From: an uncultured Hyphomicrobiales bacterium
GTDB taxonomy: Bacteria > Pseudomonadota > Alphaproteobacteria > Rhizobiales > Beijerinckiaceae
DNA: 32,019 nucleotides
Assembly (NCBI GenBank): GCA_903877935.1
Contig: CAIRGA010000126.1
Coordinates: 1 to 32,019 of the forward strand
Direction: 5' to 3'
The notes under the pieces: generated by a model
The model's input: the letters and a program-made list of their open reading frames with translations, nothing else
Databases searched by the model: none
Told to the model about the DNA's origin: nothing
Part shown: one piece after another, positions 8,419 through 17,352 of the stretch
Position numbering within the stretch: position 1 is the stretch's first letter
Layout: every line of letters starts with the position of its first letter
Made by a program: the position numbers and the translations under genes

Positions 8419-10911
8419 TTGGTTGAGACGACAGCTGTTCAAGCGGTAGCGGTTCAACGCAACCCTGGCGATTCGCTCGCCATGGATAGAGGTACTTCGC
8501 CTTCTTCGACGGGTCTTGTCTTCGATCTGATATCGCTCGCCGCCAAGCCGAATGCGCCGGCCGCGGATCTGCAGACGAGCGCGCCACCCGTTGCACCAGA
8601 TCAAGCGGGCGCCACGGTCTTAGCCTTCAATAAGCCTGAGGGTACCGCGGCACTTCCAACTGCATTAACCGCAGACGCGAGCGCAGGCGATGGTCCGATT
8701 TCGGTCGATGCGCTTGTTGCCATGGACAAAACCGCCCGCCAAGGCCTGTCAGCCAAGCCATTTGTCGAAAAGCCTGCCGTGGAATGGATGATTTCCGTTC
8801 TTTCCGCCGCAGGATTGGTTAAAAGCAAGCCCGATGGCGTAACGGCTGATGCCGTGCCGCCGACGGCACTTCCTGGACAAGAACGCCCTGTCATCGAGGC
8901 AAACTCAAAAGCTGTGCCACCAACCGACGCCGCCCTTCTCGCCGACCCATCCCCTGTGGCTGTGGCGGATGATCAGCTAGCGTTGAAGGTGACCGCTGAG
9001 CCTGTTCCGACCCTGCCATTGGTACCGGACATGCCGACACCCGCTGAACCGAGCGCGCCTGTCAAAGCCGTTGTGCCGGCGCTTCTTGCTGCACCTTCTG
9101 ATACCCCCAGCGCGGAAACCGCGGCGAATTCCGTTGGCATTCTGACGGATGCTTTGCAGACGGGTTCAGAGGTAACGGTCAAAAGCCAGACGGTTGACCC
9201 TAGCCCGACAAAGGTTCCTTCCGCGGCTTCGAGCCCCGTGACATCGCCTCAGCCACCCTCGCCGCTTGTGATCGAACCGGTCGCGCCCTTAGCGCAAAAG
9301 CTCGAACCATCGGAAGCAATCGCGGTATTGGCTGCACCGCGCATTGATGGCCTCGCGCAAGCTCCATCGCCGCTAACCGCGGCGCCTGTAGCAGCGCCAG
9401 AGGCACAGCCGGTTGCAGCGGCCTCCGAACATGCCGAACCGGCTCAAGCAGCCGCCGTTTCCTCAGAAAAAGCGCTCCCGGGCAATATCGCCGCACCGGT
9501 AGACGTTTCTGTCCTTGCGGCGCAGCCCGTGGTCGTCCAGACCACATCGGCACTATCGACGGCAGAAACCACACCACCATCGACGACCGAGGCCGTTCAC
9601 GCGCCGAAAGTCAGCGCTTCAAAGAAGGTGGAGCACGGCACAAAGGCCCATCTGACCGATCCGGCAGACGGGGCAATGGCTCCGGTTGCGGCCGCCCCCA
9701 ATCTCGTTGTGCCCATGCCAACCCCGGCGCAAGAAATTAAACCTCAACCTGACGCGGCCGAGACGCCGGCGCAGGACGAGAGGAAGCCATTGGGTCACAG
9801 GGCAAAAGCGACAGAAGGTTCCGTTGATCGTCCTTTGGCAAACGAGCCGGGCGTTCAATCAAGGGCAAAGCCAACGGTTACGCCGTCTCCGGTCACTTTT
9901 GATGGCAAGATCACGAATAAGGACCAAATAAGCGTTACAGCTTCAAATGATCCTTCTGTTTCTGCGCCCTTGGCTGAGAAGCCCGACCATGTGTCACCGG
10001 CGCCTGCCGTGAGCGTTGCGGAGCGGCCGACGACCGAGGGGACGCATTCTCCGATTATTGCCCCGATTACCGCCCCAACCAATGCCCCGACCATCGCCCA
10101 TATCAGCCCACAAATGCCAAATATGGATGAAAATAGCGGCAGCGATAGCCGCCAGGCCTCCGCAATGCCTCGTTTTGAAGGCGAAACCGGTTCCGGGACA
10201 GGGTTTCAGAATTCTTCGTCGAATCAGCAGGGTTTTGGGCAAGGCTTTGGTCAATCGTCAGGATCAGCGGCCTCGGCTACGCCTTTGCCAGACCATGTGA
10301 CGGTTGAAGCGGTGACGATTCGCTCGCAGCATTCGGAACATGACGACGGGCCGTCTAACGCGGTCCTGAATGCGAAGACCGCCGATCAATCGGGTCCGAT
10401 TTCGGTGTTTACGGACGTGGAACCCGCAAAACTCGCGGCAACCGACTTAATGCCACGCCCTTCGACGACCTCGGGCAATGGCGGAACGTCGACCACGAGC
10501 GCCTCGCCGACCGCGCCCTCACCGATCCGGGTTGATAACCCAATCTTCATAGCTCAACGCGATAAGGCATTGCAGCAGCAAATCATTTCCGCGCTGCGGT
10601 CAGGACATGATGAGATCAGACTTTCACTTTATCCGCCGCAACTTGGCCAGGTAACGATTAACATGGCGCTCGATGGGCAAAAAGTTAAAGTAGGCGTCAA
10701 AACAGCCAATCGCGAAGCGACGAACCTACTGGTCGGTGAACGGCAAACGCTCGCCTCCGCCCTTGGTCACGAAGGTTTCACGCTTGAAGGGTTCGATGTC
10801 GCCGACGACGCACCCAAAGAGCGAACGCCCAATGATCACCCAATCCAAGACAATTTTCCTACCTCCCCAAAGGCTGCCGAAAGCAGCTTCTCCCTCGACA
10901 TAACCATCTAA
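8419..10911 (+). CDS. fliK: Flagellar hook-length control protein FliK (unusually long)
   Basis: FliK is the secreted ruler that measures hook length and switches export specificity through FlhB. The 830-residue product is about twice the usual size. Residues 1-710 are an Ala/Pro/Thr/Ser-rich, probably disordered ruler region without recognisable domains. The conserved Flg_hook C-terminal domain spans about 715-794 (EIRLSLYPPQLGQVTINMAL), followed by a tail of 36 residues. The start is TTG, preceded by AAAGGA seven bases upstream, which I prefer over internal ATGs. It has its own sigma-54 promoter at 8345. The length of the ruler region would, by the ruler model, predict a long hook or a loosely folded ruler. 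Confidence 0.93.
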   Translation: MVETTAVQAVAVQRNPGDSLAMDRGTSPSSTGLVFDLISLAAKPNAPAADLQTSAPPVAPDQAGATVLAFNKPEGTAALPTALTADASAGDGPISVDALVAMDKTARQGLSAKPFVEKPAVEWMISVLSAAGLVKSKPDGVTADAVPPTALPGQERPVIEANSKAVPPTDAALLADPSPVAVADDQLALKVTAEPVPTLPLVPDMPTPAEPSAPVKAVVPALLAAPSDTPSAETAANSVGILTDALQTGSEVTVKSQTVDPSPTKVPSAASSPVTSPQPPSPLVIEPVAPLAQKLEPSEAIAVLAAPRIDGLAQAPSPLTAAPVAAPEAQPVAAASEHAEPAQAAAVSSEKALPGNIAAPVDVSVLAAQPVVVQTTSALSTAETTPPSTTEAVHAPKVSASKKVEHGTKAHLTDPADGAMAPVAAAPNLVVPMPTPAQEIKPQPDAAETPAQDERKPLGHRAKATEGSVDRPLANEPGVQSRAKPTVTPSPVTFDGKITNKDQISVTASNDPSVSAPLAEKPDHVSPAPAVSVAERPTTEGTHSPIIAPITAPTNAPTIAHISPQMPNMDENSGSDSRQASAMPRFEGETGSGTGFQNSSSNQQGFGQGFGQSSGSAASATPLPDHVTVEAVTIRSQHSEHDDGPSNAVLNAKTADQSGPISVFTDVEPAKLAATDLMPRPSTTSGNGGTSTTSASPTAPSPIRVDNPIFIAQRDKALQQQIISALRSGHDEIRLSLYPPQLGQVTINMALDGQKVKVGVKTANREATNLLVGERQTLASALGHEGFTLEGFDVADDAPKERTPNDHPIQDNFPTSPKAAESSFSLDITI

Positions 10912-10926
10912 AGCAGGATTATCGCT

Positions 10927-11667
10927 ATGGCCGCAGCTGCCCCCAAAGCCGCCCCGAAGGAAACTGAGGAAGGCGGAGAAAAGAAAAAAAGCCCCGTCAT
11001 CAAGATTGTCATCTTTGCGATCGCGGGTATCGCCTTGATCGGTACCGGTTTCGGAAGTGCGCTGCTTTATATGAAATTGACGAGCCCTAAGGACGAGAAT
11101 CCTTTGGCGATCGTTATCGAAAAGAAAAGCGATGTGCCGGATGCCCATGAAGGCCCCGCAGCCGAAGCCGAACCCGCTGGCATGCCCCACAAGGTGAAGG
11201 TCGGTGAAGCCGCAGCCGGTGGCGAGAAGAAGGGTGAAGGCGAAAAGAAAGGCGAAAAGAAGCCCGAAGGTGAGAAAAAGGCCGAGGGCGAGAAAAAAGG
11301 TGAAGGCGAAAAGAAGGGCGAAGCAAAGGCCATTCCTCAGGAAGAGAAATTCGTCACGTCTTACTATGAATTTCCGACCCCTTTCACCACAAACCTCCGG
11401 AATTCGCGTAAATTCATTCAGTGCGGCCTAGGTGTTGGCACACAATATGACGCAACCGTCATTGAAAACCTGAAAAAGCACGAACTCGCCATCCGCTCGG
11501 AAATTCTTCTGATTCTGAGCAATGAGACGGAAGCCGATCTCGCCGGAATCGAGAACCGGAAGAAGGTTCAGGACCAATTGAAAGACGGAATTAACAAAGT
11601 TTTGATTGAACGTGAGCATTTTGGTGGAATCGAAAACGTTTTCTTTACCACTATGGTTATGCAGTAG
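10927..11667 (+). CDS. fliL: Flagellar basal body-associated protein FliL with Lys/Glu repeat insertion
   Basis: FliL is a single-pass inner-membrane protein that encircles and supports the stator. The 246-residue product has a cytoplasmic Lys/Glu-rich N-terminus, a membrane segment at about 24-48, and a periplasmic FliL domain beginning near 140 (TSYYEFPTPFTTNLRNS) and ending in HFGGIENVFFTTMVMQ. Between them is a low-complexity segment (about 99-133) of repeated GEKK/GEGEKK units, which makes the protein longer than the usual 150-180 residues. AGGA lies upstream of the ATG. It follows fliK by 15 bases. Confidence 0.93.
   Translation: MAAAAPKAAPKETEEGGEKKKSPVIKIVIFAIAGIALIGTGFGSALLYMKLTSPKDENPLAIVIEKKSDVPDAHEGPAAEAEPAGMPHKVKVGEAAAGGEKKGEGEKKGEKKPEGEKKAEGEKKGEGEKKGEAKAIPQEEKFVTSYYEFPTPFTTNLRNSRKFIQCGLGVGTQYDATVIENLKKHELAIRSEILLILSNETEADLAGIENRKKVQDQLKDGINKVLIEREHFGGIENVFFTTMVMQ
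11221..11325 (+). repeat. Degenerate tandem repeat encoding GEKK units in fliL
   Basis: About 105 bases are built from variants of GGCGARAARAAGGG, in phase with the fliL frame and encoding Gly-Glu-Lys-Lys units. Unit number is likely variable between strains because such repeats slip. The antisense frames show matching Ser/Pro/Phe-rich ORFs that are artefacts. Confidence 0.8.
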
Positions 11668-11699
11668 ACCGTAGCAGTTGTGAGTAAGTAACCAAGCCC

Positions 11700-12656
11700 A
11701 TGTCCAGTTCGCGTAAATTAAGTGATGAGGAAGTCTCCGCCCTTCTTGAGGGCGTGCAAGACGGCATAATTAATGTCGAAGGCGGCGTGATACCCGAAAA
11801 GGAATATAAAAAATATGTTCTGGGTGCCGACGATATTAGTTTGCTCGGTGACTTATATACGCTTCGGCTGATCAATGAGCGCTTTGGCCGACAAATCCGA
11901 AACGTCCTTCTGCCCATGCTCCGTTTTGCGCCCCGCGTGGCCACTATGGCCCCGCGGGTTATTCGTTTCGATGAGCATTTGGCAACTTTTGATCCTTTCC
12001 TAAGCATGACAACGCTGCGCGTTGACGCGTTAAAGGGATCGATTATGGTCACGATCCCCGCCCGTCTGATCAGTATTCTGGTCAATAGCTTTTTCGGTGG
12101 TCGTGGTGATAGCAATGTCACCCGCCAAACCGAATTCACACCGACCGAAGACCGGATCATCCAGATCGTGATTGAAGGTGCGACGGGTACGCTTAACGAG
12201 GCGTGGAAAGAAGTTTATCCGGCCCAATTTGAATTTATGACAAGCGAAATGAACCCATCCTTTCTGTCCTTCCTCGAAGGGACAGAGCAGGTTGTCGTTT
12301 GCTCCTTCGCGATCCAATTACCCTTTGCCAAACAAGCCGTCATTGAAATCGTCTACCCGCTGCAAATGTTGAAACAAATCGCACCGCTTCTGCGGAGTAA
12401 AGTGCAACGGGTTGGCGACAACCGAGACGAGAATTGGGCGCGCCGCCTAAGAGACGCTGTGATGGATGTCACCCTTGAAATCGCGCCACGCGTTGCCGAA
12501 CCAACCGTCGATATGACGCAATTGCTGCGGCTAAAGCCCGGTACGATTGTTTCAATCGACGCCTTTGCCGACATCCCGATCTATATCGACGGACAAGCCA
12601 TCTTCACTGCCAAAATGGGCGAAAAGGACGGCAAGATGGCCGTCTCTCTCCTGTAA
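11700..12656 (+). CDS. fliM: Flagellar motor switch protein FliM
   Basis: FliM forms the middle of the C ring and receives the CheY-P signal. The 318-residue product carries an N-terminal CheY-binding peptide-like segment (LSDEEVSALLEG, about 7-18), the CheC-like middle domain (LINERFGRQIRNVLLPMLRF through the 200s) and a C-terminal SpoA domain (about 245-318, ending MAVSLL). Length is normal. The retained N-terminal motif predicts control by chemotaxis genes, which are not in this window. Confidence 0.96.
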   Translation: MSSSRKLSDEEVSALLEGVQDGIINVEGGVIPEKEYKKYVLGADDISLLGDLYTLRLINERFGRQIRNVLLPMLRFAPRVATMAPRVIRFDEHLATFDPFLSMTTLRVDALKGSIMVTIPARLISILVNSFFGGRGDSNVTRQTEFTPTEDRIIQIVIEGATGTLNEAWKEVYPAQFEFMTSEMNPSFLSFLEGTEQVVVCSFAIQLPFAKQAVIEIVYPLQMLKQIAPLLRSKVQRVGDNRDENWARRLRDAVMDVTLEIAPRVAEPTVDMTQLLRLKPGTIVSIDAFADIPIYIDGQAIFTAKMGEKDGKMAVSLL

Positions 12657-12680
12657 TTTTATCAAGGGCCGAGCAATCAA

Positions 12681-12986
12681 ATGTCTACAGAAAGCGCAAT
12701 CGAGCAAGGCGACATTCCACAGGCGTCCGCGCAAAATCTTCGCCTGCTTGAAAATATCGAAGTCAAACTTACCGTTGAGGTTGGCGGAACCCGCATTACG
12801 ATCCGCGATCTCTTGAAGCTGAATGAAGGCTCTGTTGTGGAGCTTGATCGGCTTGCGGGCGAACATCTCGATATTTTGGTCAATGGCACGCTGTTGGCGA
12901 AGGGGGAAATTGTCCTCATCGGCGAGAGTTTGGGAATTCGGTTCACGGAAATTATTTCACCCGAGCAAAGACTGCGGAGCATTTAG
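12681..12986 (+). CDS. fliN: Flagellar motor switch protein FliN
   Basis: FliN forms the bottom of the C ring and also docks FliH-FliI. The 101-residue product is essentially one SpoA domain (VKLTVEVGGTRITIRDLLKL through the GESLGIRFTEI segment) with a short N-terminal extension. AAGGG lies upstream of the ATG. The stop codon TAG shares its last base with the GTG of fliO. Confidence 0.96.
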   Translation: MSTESAIEQGDIPQASAQNLRLLENIEVKLTVEVGGTRITIRDLLKLNEGSVVELDRLAGEHLDILVNGTLLAKGEIVLIGESLGIRFTEIISPEQRLRSI

Positions 12987-13255
12987 TGTCCAATCTGGTC
13001 TCCCTGATCTTGGCCTTCACCGTGCTTGGCGGCCTCGCGGCCGCTGCGATTTTCCTGCGCTCCTATCGCGATCGGTTGACGCGTCATTTTGGTCAAGGAC
13101 CAATGCAGGTAAAAGGCTCGCTCCATTTAGGAGACGGATCAAGGCTGGTGCTCGTGGATGTCGAAGGAACGATGATGGCCTGCGGCGTTGGCCGCAATGG
13201 TGTTGGTGCGATTACGATCATCAGCCCAAAAGGAAATGAGATGCTCGGGAAATGA
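12986..13255 (+). CDS. fliO: Flagellar export protein FliO
   Basis: FliO is a small membrane protein that helps assemble the FliP ring of the export gate. The 89-residue product has one N-terminal membrane segment (about 3-24, LVSLILAFTVLGGLAAAAIF) and a short basic cytoplasmic domain containing a HLGDGSRLVLVDVEG-type beta segment usual for FliO. The start is GTG, overlapping the fliN stop by one base, with GGAG upstream. Its stop overlaps the fliP ATG by four bases. FliO is poorly conserved, so position between fliN and fliP is important evidence. Confidence 0.88.
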   Translation: MSNLVSLILAFTVLGGLAAAAIFLRSYRDRLTRHFGQGPMQVKGSLHLGDGSRLVLVDVEGTMMACGVGRNGVGAITIISPKGNEMLGK

Positions 13256-14028
13256 AAAAAATTCATTCACTGTCTCTTGCCCTCTTTGGTTCAATCGCTT
13301 TCCTGTGTCTGTCGCTGCACCCGACATTGGCAGCGGATGGATCTTTGTTTGATCTTCCCATCTTAAAATTAGAGAATCTTCCGGCCGGCGGACAATCGCT
13401 TTCGCTTTCGCTGCAAACGCTTATTTTAATGTCGGCGCTGACTATTTTGCCATCAATGCTCTTAGTCACGACGAGCTTTACCCGGATTATTATCACGCTG
13501 TCGATCTTGCGTCAGGCGATGGGTACCCAGCAAACGCCGCCTAACCAGGTTCTCGTTGGACTGGCCCTTTTCATGACGCTGTTTGTGATGACGCCGACCA
13601 TTCGTGAAGTGAATGATGCGGCGTTTACGCCCTATTCCTCCGGGCAGATTTCAATTGAACAGGCAGGCATTCGAACAGCCGGAATCATGAAACAATTCAT
13701 GATGCGGCAAACCCGACAGGCCGACATTTTAATGGTGGCAGAGTTACGCGGCGACAAGGGCTATGAAAGCGCCGCTGATGTGCCTTTTCTAGTTGCGGTT
13801 CCCGCGTTTTTAATCAGTGAATTGCGCACCGCCTTCACCATCGGATTTTTATTGTACCTGCCCTTCCTTGTTATCGACATTGTAGTTGCCAGTATTTTAA
13901 TGTCACTCGGTATGATGATGCTGTCACCGATGATGATTTCACTTCCGATGAAGTTATTGATGTTCGTGATCGTTGATGGCTGGTCTCTCACGCTCTCCTC
14001 GCTTGTCGAGAGCTTCACAAGGGGCTGA
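13252..14028 (+). CDS. fliP: Flagellar export gate protein FliP
   Basis: FliP is the main component of the FliPQR export gate in the MS-ring pore. The 258-residue product has a cleavable-looking signal peptide (about 1-28, ending TLAA), followed by the conserved family segments SFTRIIITLSILRQAMGTQQ and TPPNQVLVGLALFMTLFVMTP, and C-terminal membrane segments ending in SLTLSSLVESF. Length is normal. It overlaps fliO by four bases and is separated from fliQ by six. Confidence 0.97.
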   Translation: MKKIHSLSLALFGSIAFLCLSLHPTLAADGSLFDLPILKLENLPAGGQSLSLSLQTLILMSALTILPSMLLVTTSFTRIIITLSILRQAMGTQQTPPNQVLVGLALFMTLFVMTPTIREVNDAAFTPYSSGQISIEQAGIRTAGIMKQFMMRQTRQADILMVAELRGDKGYESAADVPFLVAVPAFLISELRTAFTIGFLLYLPFLVIDIVVASILMSLGMMMLSPMMISLPMKLLMFVIVDGWSLTLSSLVESFTRG

Positions 14029-14034
14029 TGATCA

Positions 14035-14304
14035 ATGCCATATGAACAATTCATCGCAATTGGGCGCGAAACACTCTATAGCACGGTCTTGACGGTTCTT
14101 CCGGTTTTGATCGCCGCACTGATTGCCGGCCTGTTGATCGGCATTTTACAAGCGGCAACCTCAATCAACGAGGCGACGTTGGCCTTTGTACCGAAACTGC
14201 TGATCGTTGGCGTTGTTTTAGCGCTCTCAGCTCCCTTCATGATTTCAACGCTGACAAGCTATTTCCAAACGATCTTTATCGAAGTCAGCAAGGTCAATCG
14301 ATGA
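14035..14304 (+). CDS. fliQ: Flagellar export gate protein FliQ
   Basis: FliQ is a two-helix membrane subunit of the FliPQR gate. The 89-residue product has two hydrophobic helices (about 15-40 and 53-75) and the family segment LLIGILQAATSINEATLAFVPK. AAGGGG lies ten bases upstream of the ATG. The stop overlaps the fliR ATG by four bases. Confidence 0.96.
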   Translation: MPYEQFIAIGRETLYSTVLTVLPVLIAALIAGLLIGILQAATSINEATLAFVPKLLIVGVVLALSAPFMISTLTSYFQTIFIEVSKVNR

Positions 14305-15089
14305 TTGTCTTGGATACCCCGCACCTTATCGATCAACTTGTTATCTTTATGCTGGTCTCGATCCGCATTAGCGCCCTGCTGATTTCAGCGCCAATGTTTT
14401 CGACCTCGAGCGTCACCGTACCCATCCGTGTTGTTATTGCCTTATCGATTGCTAGCTTGATGCTCGGCGCCGTTGAGATACCGAAAATCGATATTTTATC
14501 GCCTCAGGGTGTGTTGGCCATTGCCAATGAAGCTATTATTGGAACGGCGATAGGCCTCATGTTCCAATTGGCATTTGCGGCTATTTCCTTGATGGGCGAG
14601 CAAATTTCGACTGCCTCAGGACTTGGCTTTGCATCCATGCTCGATCCCTATACGGGATCGTCTTCACCGGTTGTGACCCAATTCATGACCGTGATGATGC
14701 TGCTCACTTTTATGACCCTTGAGGGGCCGCATATTTTACTGCAACAGCTGGCGGCAAGTTTTCAACCGATGCCGATTGGAAGCGGAATTTTTCGACCCGA
14801 AGCGCTCCTCAATCTTATTAAATCAGCGGGTGTCATTTTTTCAGCGGCCCTATTGATCAGCCTACCGATCATTCTTGCACTGTTTCTCTTGACGCTCACC
14901 ATCGGTATGCTGACCCGCGTTGCGCCGCAGCTCAATTTATTCTCGGTCGGTTTTCCAATTACGCTGATCGGATCCATCGTGTTGATCCTGATTGCTATCC
15001 CAAGCCTATCAAACAGCATGTCTAGCCTCTTGGTCGAAATCGCCAAGCAGACGCGCGTCGTTCTCCTATCGGGATCAGGAGGGCTCTAA
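14301..15089 (+). CDS. fliR: Flagellar export gate protein FliR
   Basis: FliR completes the FliPQR gate and contacts FlhB. The 262-residue product is strongly hydrophobic with about six membrane segments and the conserved EAIIGTAIGLMFQLAFAAIS and GLGFASMLDPYTG segments. Length is normal. It overlaps fliQ by four bases. Its stop TAA shares one base with the flhB ATG. Confidence 0.96.
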   Translation: MIVLDTPHLIDQLVIFMLVSIRISALLISAPMFSTSSVTVPIRVVIALSIASLMLGAVEIPKIDILSPQGVLAIANEAIIGTAIGLMFQLAFAAISLMGEQISTASGLGFASMLDPYTGSSSPVVTQFMTVMMLLTFMTLEGPHILLQQLAASFQPMPIGSGIFRPEALLNLIKSAGVIFSAALLISLPIILALFLLTLTIGMLTRVAPQLNLFSVGFPITLIGSIVLILIAIPSLSNSMSSLLVEIAKQTRVVLLSGSGGL

Positions 15090-16225
15090 TGGCAGAAGAT
15101 GGCGGACAGGAAAGGACCGAAGACCCTACAGGCAAACGACTTGAGCAAGCGCTTGAAGAAGGTAATGTCCTTACCTCGAAAGACTTGATGCTCGCCGTTG
15201 TTATGCTCGGTGGCGCCTTGCAATTAAGCATTGGCGGGCAATATTATTTCAATACCTTATTGGGCTCCTTTCGATCCGGCATCGATATATCTGACATCTT
15301 GCAACGGGACGTTCCCCTCTTATCGGTCGTCGGTACGCGGCTCTACGATATGTTGATCCCGATCATGCTGTTCTCAGTGCCCCTCGTTATCCTCTTGTTT
15401 ATTGCACAAATTGCCTTTGGCGGCTTCCATTTTATGCTGCACAATATCGCCTTCAAGGCGAGCCGAATGTCACCGATCAGCGGATTGTCTAAAATATTTG
15501 GCACAGGCGCTTTAATCGAACTTGGAAAATCGATTGCGAAGATCGGAATCGTAGGTGCCTTTGGGGTTTATTATCTCAAGAGTCGCATCGTTGAAATCAT
15601 GGGGATCGGGGCTCTTCCCTTTGACGCCGCGATGAGCCAGGCGGGCTCGATTGTTGTATCAACCCTGCTTGTTCTGGTTTTCGGCGCGGTTTTAATTGCA
15701 GCGATTGACGTGCTTATTCAATGGAACAAGCATAAAGCCAGCCTGATGATGACGAAGCAAGAGGTTCGCGACGAAGCCAAAGAATCCGATGGTAATCCTG
15801 AAATCAAACAGAAGATCCGTCGAATGCAGCGTGAGGCGGCCGATCGCGGATCAATTGCCAATATTTCGCAAGCACAGGTTATTATTACGAACCCGACGCA
15901 TTTTGCCATTGGATTGCGGTATGATTTCGAACAGGGCTCCGCACCTAAAATCGTGGTAAAAGGAACCGATCAAGTGGCGAAAACCATTCGCGAATTGGCG
16001 GCTGAAAAGAAGTTGCCTGTTCTCGAATATCCGCTTCTCGCCCGTGCGCTTTATTTTACATCCGAAATCGGCAGCGAGATTCATGCCGATCTGTATCGTG
16101 CCGTGGCAACCGTTTTAAGCTTTGTGTTCCATGCGGGTGCGGAAGGCGAAAAGCCAGAGATCGAAGTTCCAGAAGAATTACGGTTTGACGGCAATGGTCG
16201 TTCCTTAGAGAAAAACAATGTCTAA
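15089..16225 (+). CDS. flhB: Flagellar export switch protein FlhB
   Basis: FlhB is the export-gate protein whose self-cleavage, together with FliK, switches export from rod/hook to filament substrates. The 378-residue product has the N-terminal DPTGKRLEQALEEG segment, four membrane segments (about 33-55, 88-112, 145-165, 188-212), the cytoplasmic linker, and the autocleavage motif NPTH at 268-271. The C-terminal tail after the cleaved domain is normal. A strong AGGAGG lies upstream of the ATG. Its end overlaps the next gene by eight bases. Confidence 0.97.
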   Translation: MAEDGGQERTEDPTGKRLEQALEEGNVLTSKDLMLAVVMLGGALQLSIGGQYYFNTLLGSFRSGIDISDILQRDVPLLSVVGTRLYDMLIPIMLFSVPLVILLFIAQIAFGGFHFMLHNIAFKASRMSPISGLSKIFGTGALIELGKSIAKIGIVGAFGVYYLKSRIVEIMGIGALPFDAAMSQAGSIVVSTLLVLVFGAVLIAAIDVLIQWNKHKASLMMTKQEVRDEAKESDGNPEIKQKIRRMQREAADRGSIANISQAQVIITNPTHFAIGLRYDFEQGSAPKIVVKGTDQVAKTIRELAAEKKLPVLEYPLLARALYFTSEIGSEIHADLYRAVATVLSFVFHAGAEGEKPEIEVPEELRFDGNGRSLEKNNV

Positions 16226-16454
16226 TTTAGCACGTCACCAACAACCCATCTTCAAAACAACGACCGCATCCTGCCAAGGATGTCGGCACTTTACGATTAC
16301 CCACAAAGCCGCGCGGCCTTATGGCTGCAAAGCATTCGGAATCATGTCCCGCCAACATCCCGCGCGAGATATCCTGAATTCATCCGGCGAGGCCTGCCGG
16401 ATGCGTTCTATGTCGCCTAACGCCCCTTTCGCCCTTGAAGGAGACTTTTCATGA
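16218..16454 (+). CDS. Small four-cysteine protein coupled to flhB
   Basis: This 78-residue protein has Cys at 19, 22, 37 and 60 (CQGC, GCKAF, GEACR), spaced as in a small zinc- or iron-binding fold. From memory, short proteins with the pattern CxxC-(H)F-GC-(F)-SR-P-SSG-C are found in many proteobacteria without known function; I cannot confirm the family here. The start codon lies inside flhB (eight-base overlap) and the stop overlaps the next ATG by four bases, so it is translated as part of the flhB operon and is unlikely to be a chance ORF. Confidence 0.72.
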   Translation: MSNLARHQQPIFKTTTASCQGCRHFTITHKAARPYGCKAFGIMSRQHPARDILNSSGEACRMRSMSPNAPFALEGDFS

Positions 16455-17326
16455 GCGCCCCTAAAAAGCCTGCCGCTGCCCCTGCCCCCGCCCCTATAGC
16501 TGTTGAGCCGGAGGAACATCACGAGACCGATGAACATCATGATGCGGATGCGTCAAAGGCAGAAGGCACAAAAGGCGAAGTGAATTTAAGCAGCTTGAAG
16601 CCTGCAAAAGTTCAGCCGTCAATTGACGAGTCCATTCAGCTCGCGCTCGCTTCTGCGGGGACAGCCGCCGATGCGTCGAAAGAAATTCAACGGCTTAAAA
16701 AGCAGGTCAATGAACTTGTTGCCGGCAATTCGCGTTCGAACAAAGTATTGCTTGGCACCGGTGTTATCTTTCTGTTTATGGCGTCCATTGCGCTTGGCGT
16801 TTCAGTCGCGTTTTATTTTAAGGCGATGAACCGGTTTGACTCGATTACCAATGTCAACCGTGACGCGCTGATGGCCTTTGCCGAAGAAGTCAACGCATTC
16901 ACCGAAGCGGCAACGCGGGTCGAGCAAGCGGCCAATGCAACAGAAAAACGGCTTGCGGCCCTGTCCGAGCAACAAGAAGAAATCAAAGTAGCGTTGCAAG
17001 GTGATTTGACCAATCAAAAGGCCATTGAAGCCAGGCTCATTGAGAATGGCGAGATTATCAATCAAATGCCGCCAGCTACACGCAAGATTGTCGATGATTT
17101 GCTGGCTTCTAACAAATTGATTGTTGGCCAAGTAGCGGAGGCGATGCGCGAGCAAATTAAGGCCATGGAAGCCAATAATCCGAAAATGGATATCGCCAAG
17201 CAAATCGAAGACATCGCCAAAAATCAGCAAGCGGCTGTTGCGCGCGCGGCATCTATTGAAGCCCAGCAAAAATCCAAAGCGCGAAAGCCCGGTCCAGCAA
17301 CCGACTCGATGATCAAATACCCGTGA
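16451..17326 (+). CDS. Single-pass membrane protein with periplasmic coiled coil (possible MotF-like)
   Basis: This 291-residue protein has a Pro/Ala- and His/Glu-rich N-terminus, a short helical segment, one membrane segment at about 99-123 and a long, mostly helical, coiled-coil-like C-terminal part (about 125-270) that is probably periplasmic. I do not recognise a domain. It lies directly behind flhB and the four-Cys gene, overlapping the latter by four bases. R. sphaeroides MotF is a bitopic protein of roughly 250 residues required for flagellar rotation. Similar topology, and the presence of FliL and FlgT here, make MotF a reasonable but unproven comparison. Confidence 0.78.
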   Translation: MSAPKKPAAAPAPAPIAVEPEEHHETDEHHDADASKAEGTKGEVNLSSLKPAKVQPSIDESIQLALASAGTAADASKEIQRLKKQVNELVAGNSRSNKVLLGTGVIFLFMASIALGVSVAFYFKAMNRFDSITNVNRDALMAFAEEVNAFTEAATRVEQAANATEKRLAALSEQQEEIKVALQGDLTNQKAIEARLIENGEIINQMPPATRKIVDDLLASNKLIVGQVAEAMREQIKAMEANNPKMDIAKQIEDIAKNQQAAVARAASIEAQQKSKARKPGPATDSMIKYP

Positions 17327-17352
17327 TGCGATAAGGGTATAGGGGATCTTCA

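Noticed and set aside
8273-8604. Minus-strand ORFs across the fliJ-fliK gap
   Set aside because: They run across the fliK promoter and the conserved coding direction without start signals or recognisable domains.
11221-11325. CRISPR-like periodic sequence
   Set aside because: The units are about 12-15 bases, degenerate, without spacers, and in phase with the fliL reading frame.
11067-11333. Ser/Pro/Phe-rich minus-strand ORFs (also 11114-11326)
   Set aside because: They are the reverse complement of the Lys/Glu repeat in fliL and have no independent support.
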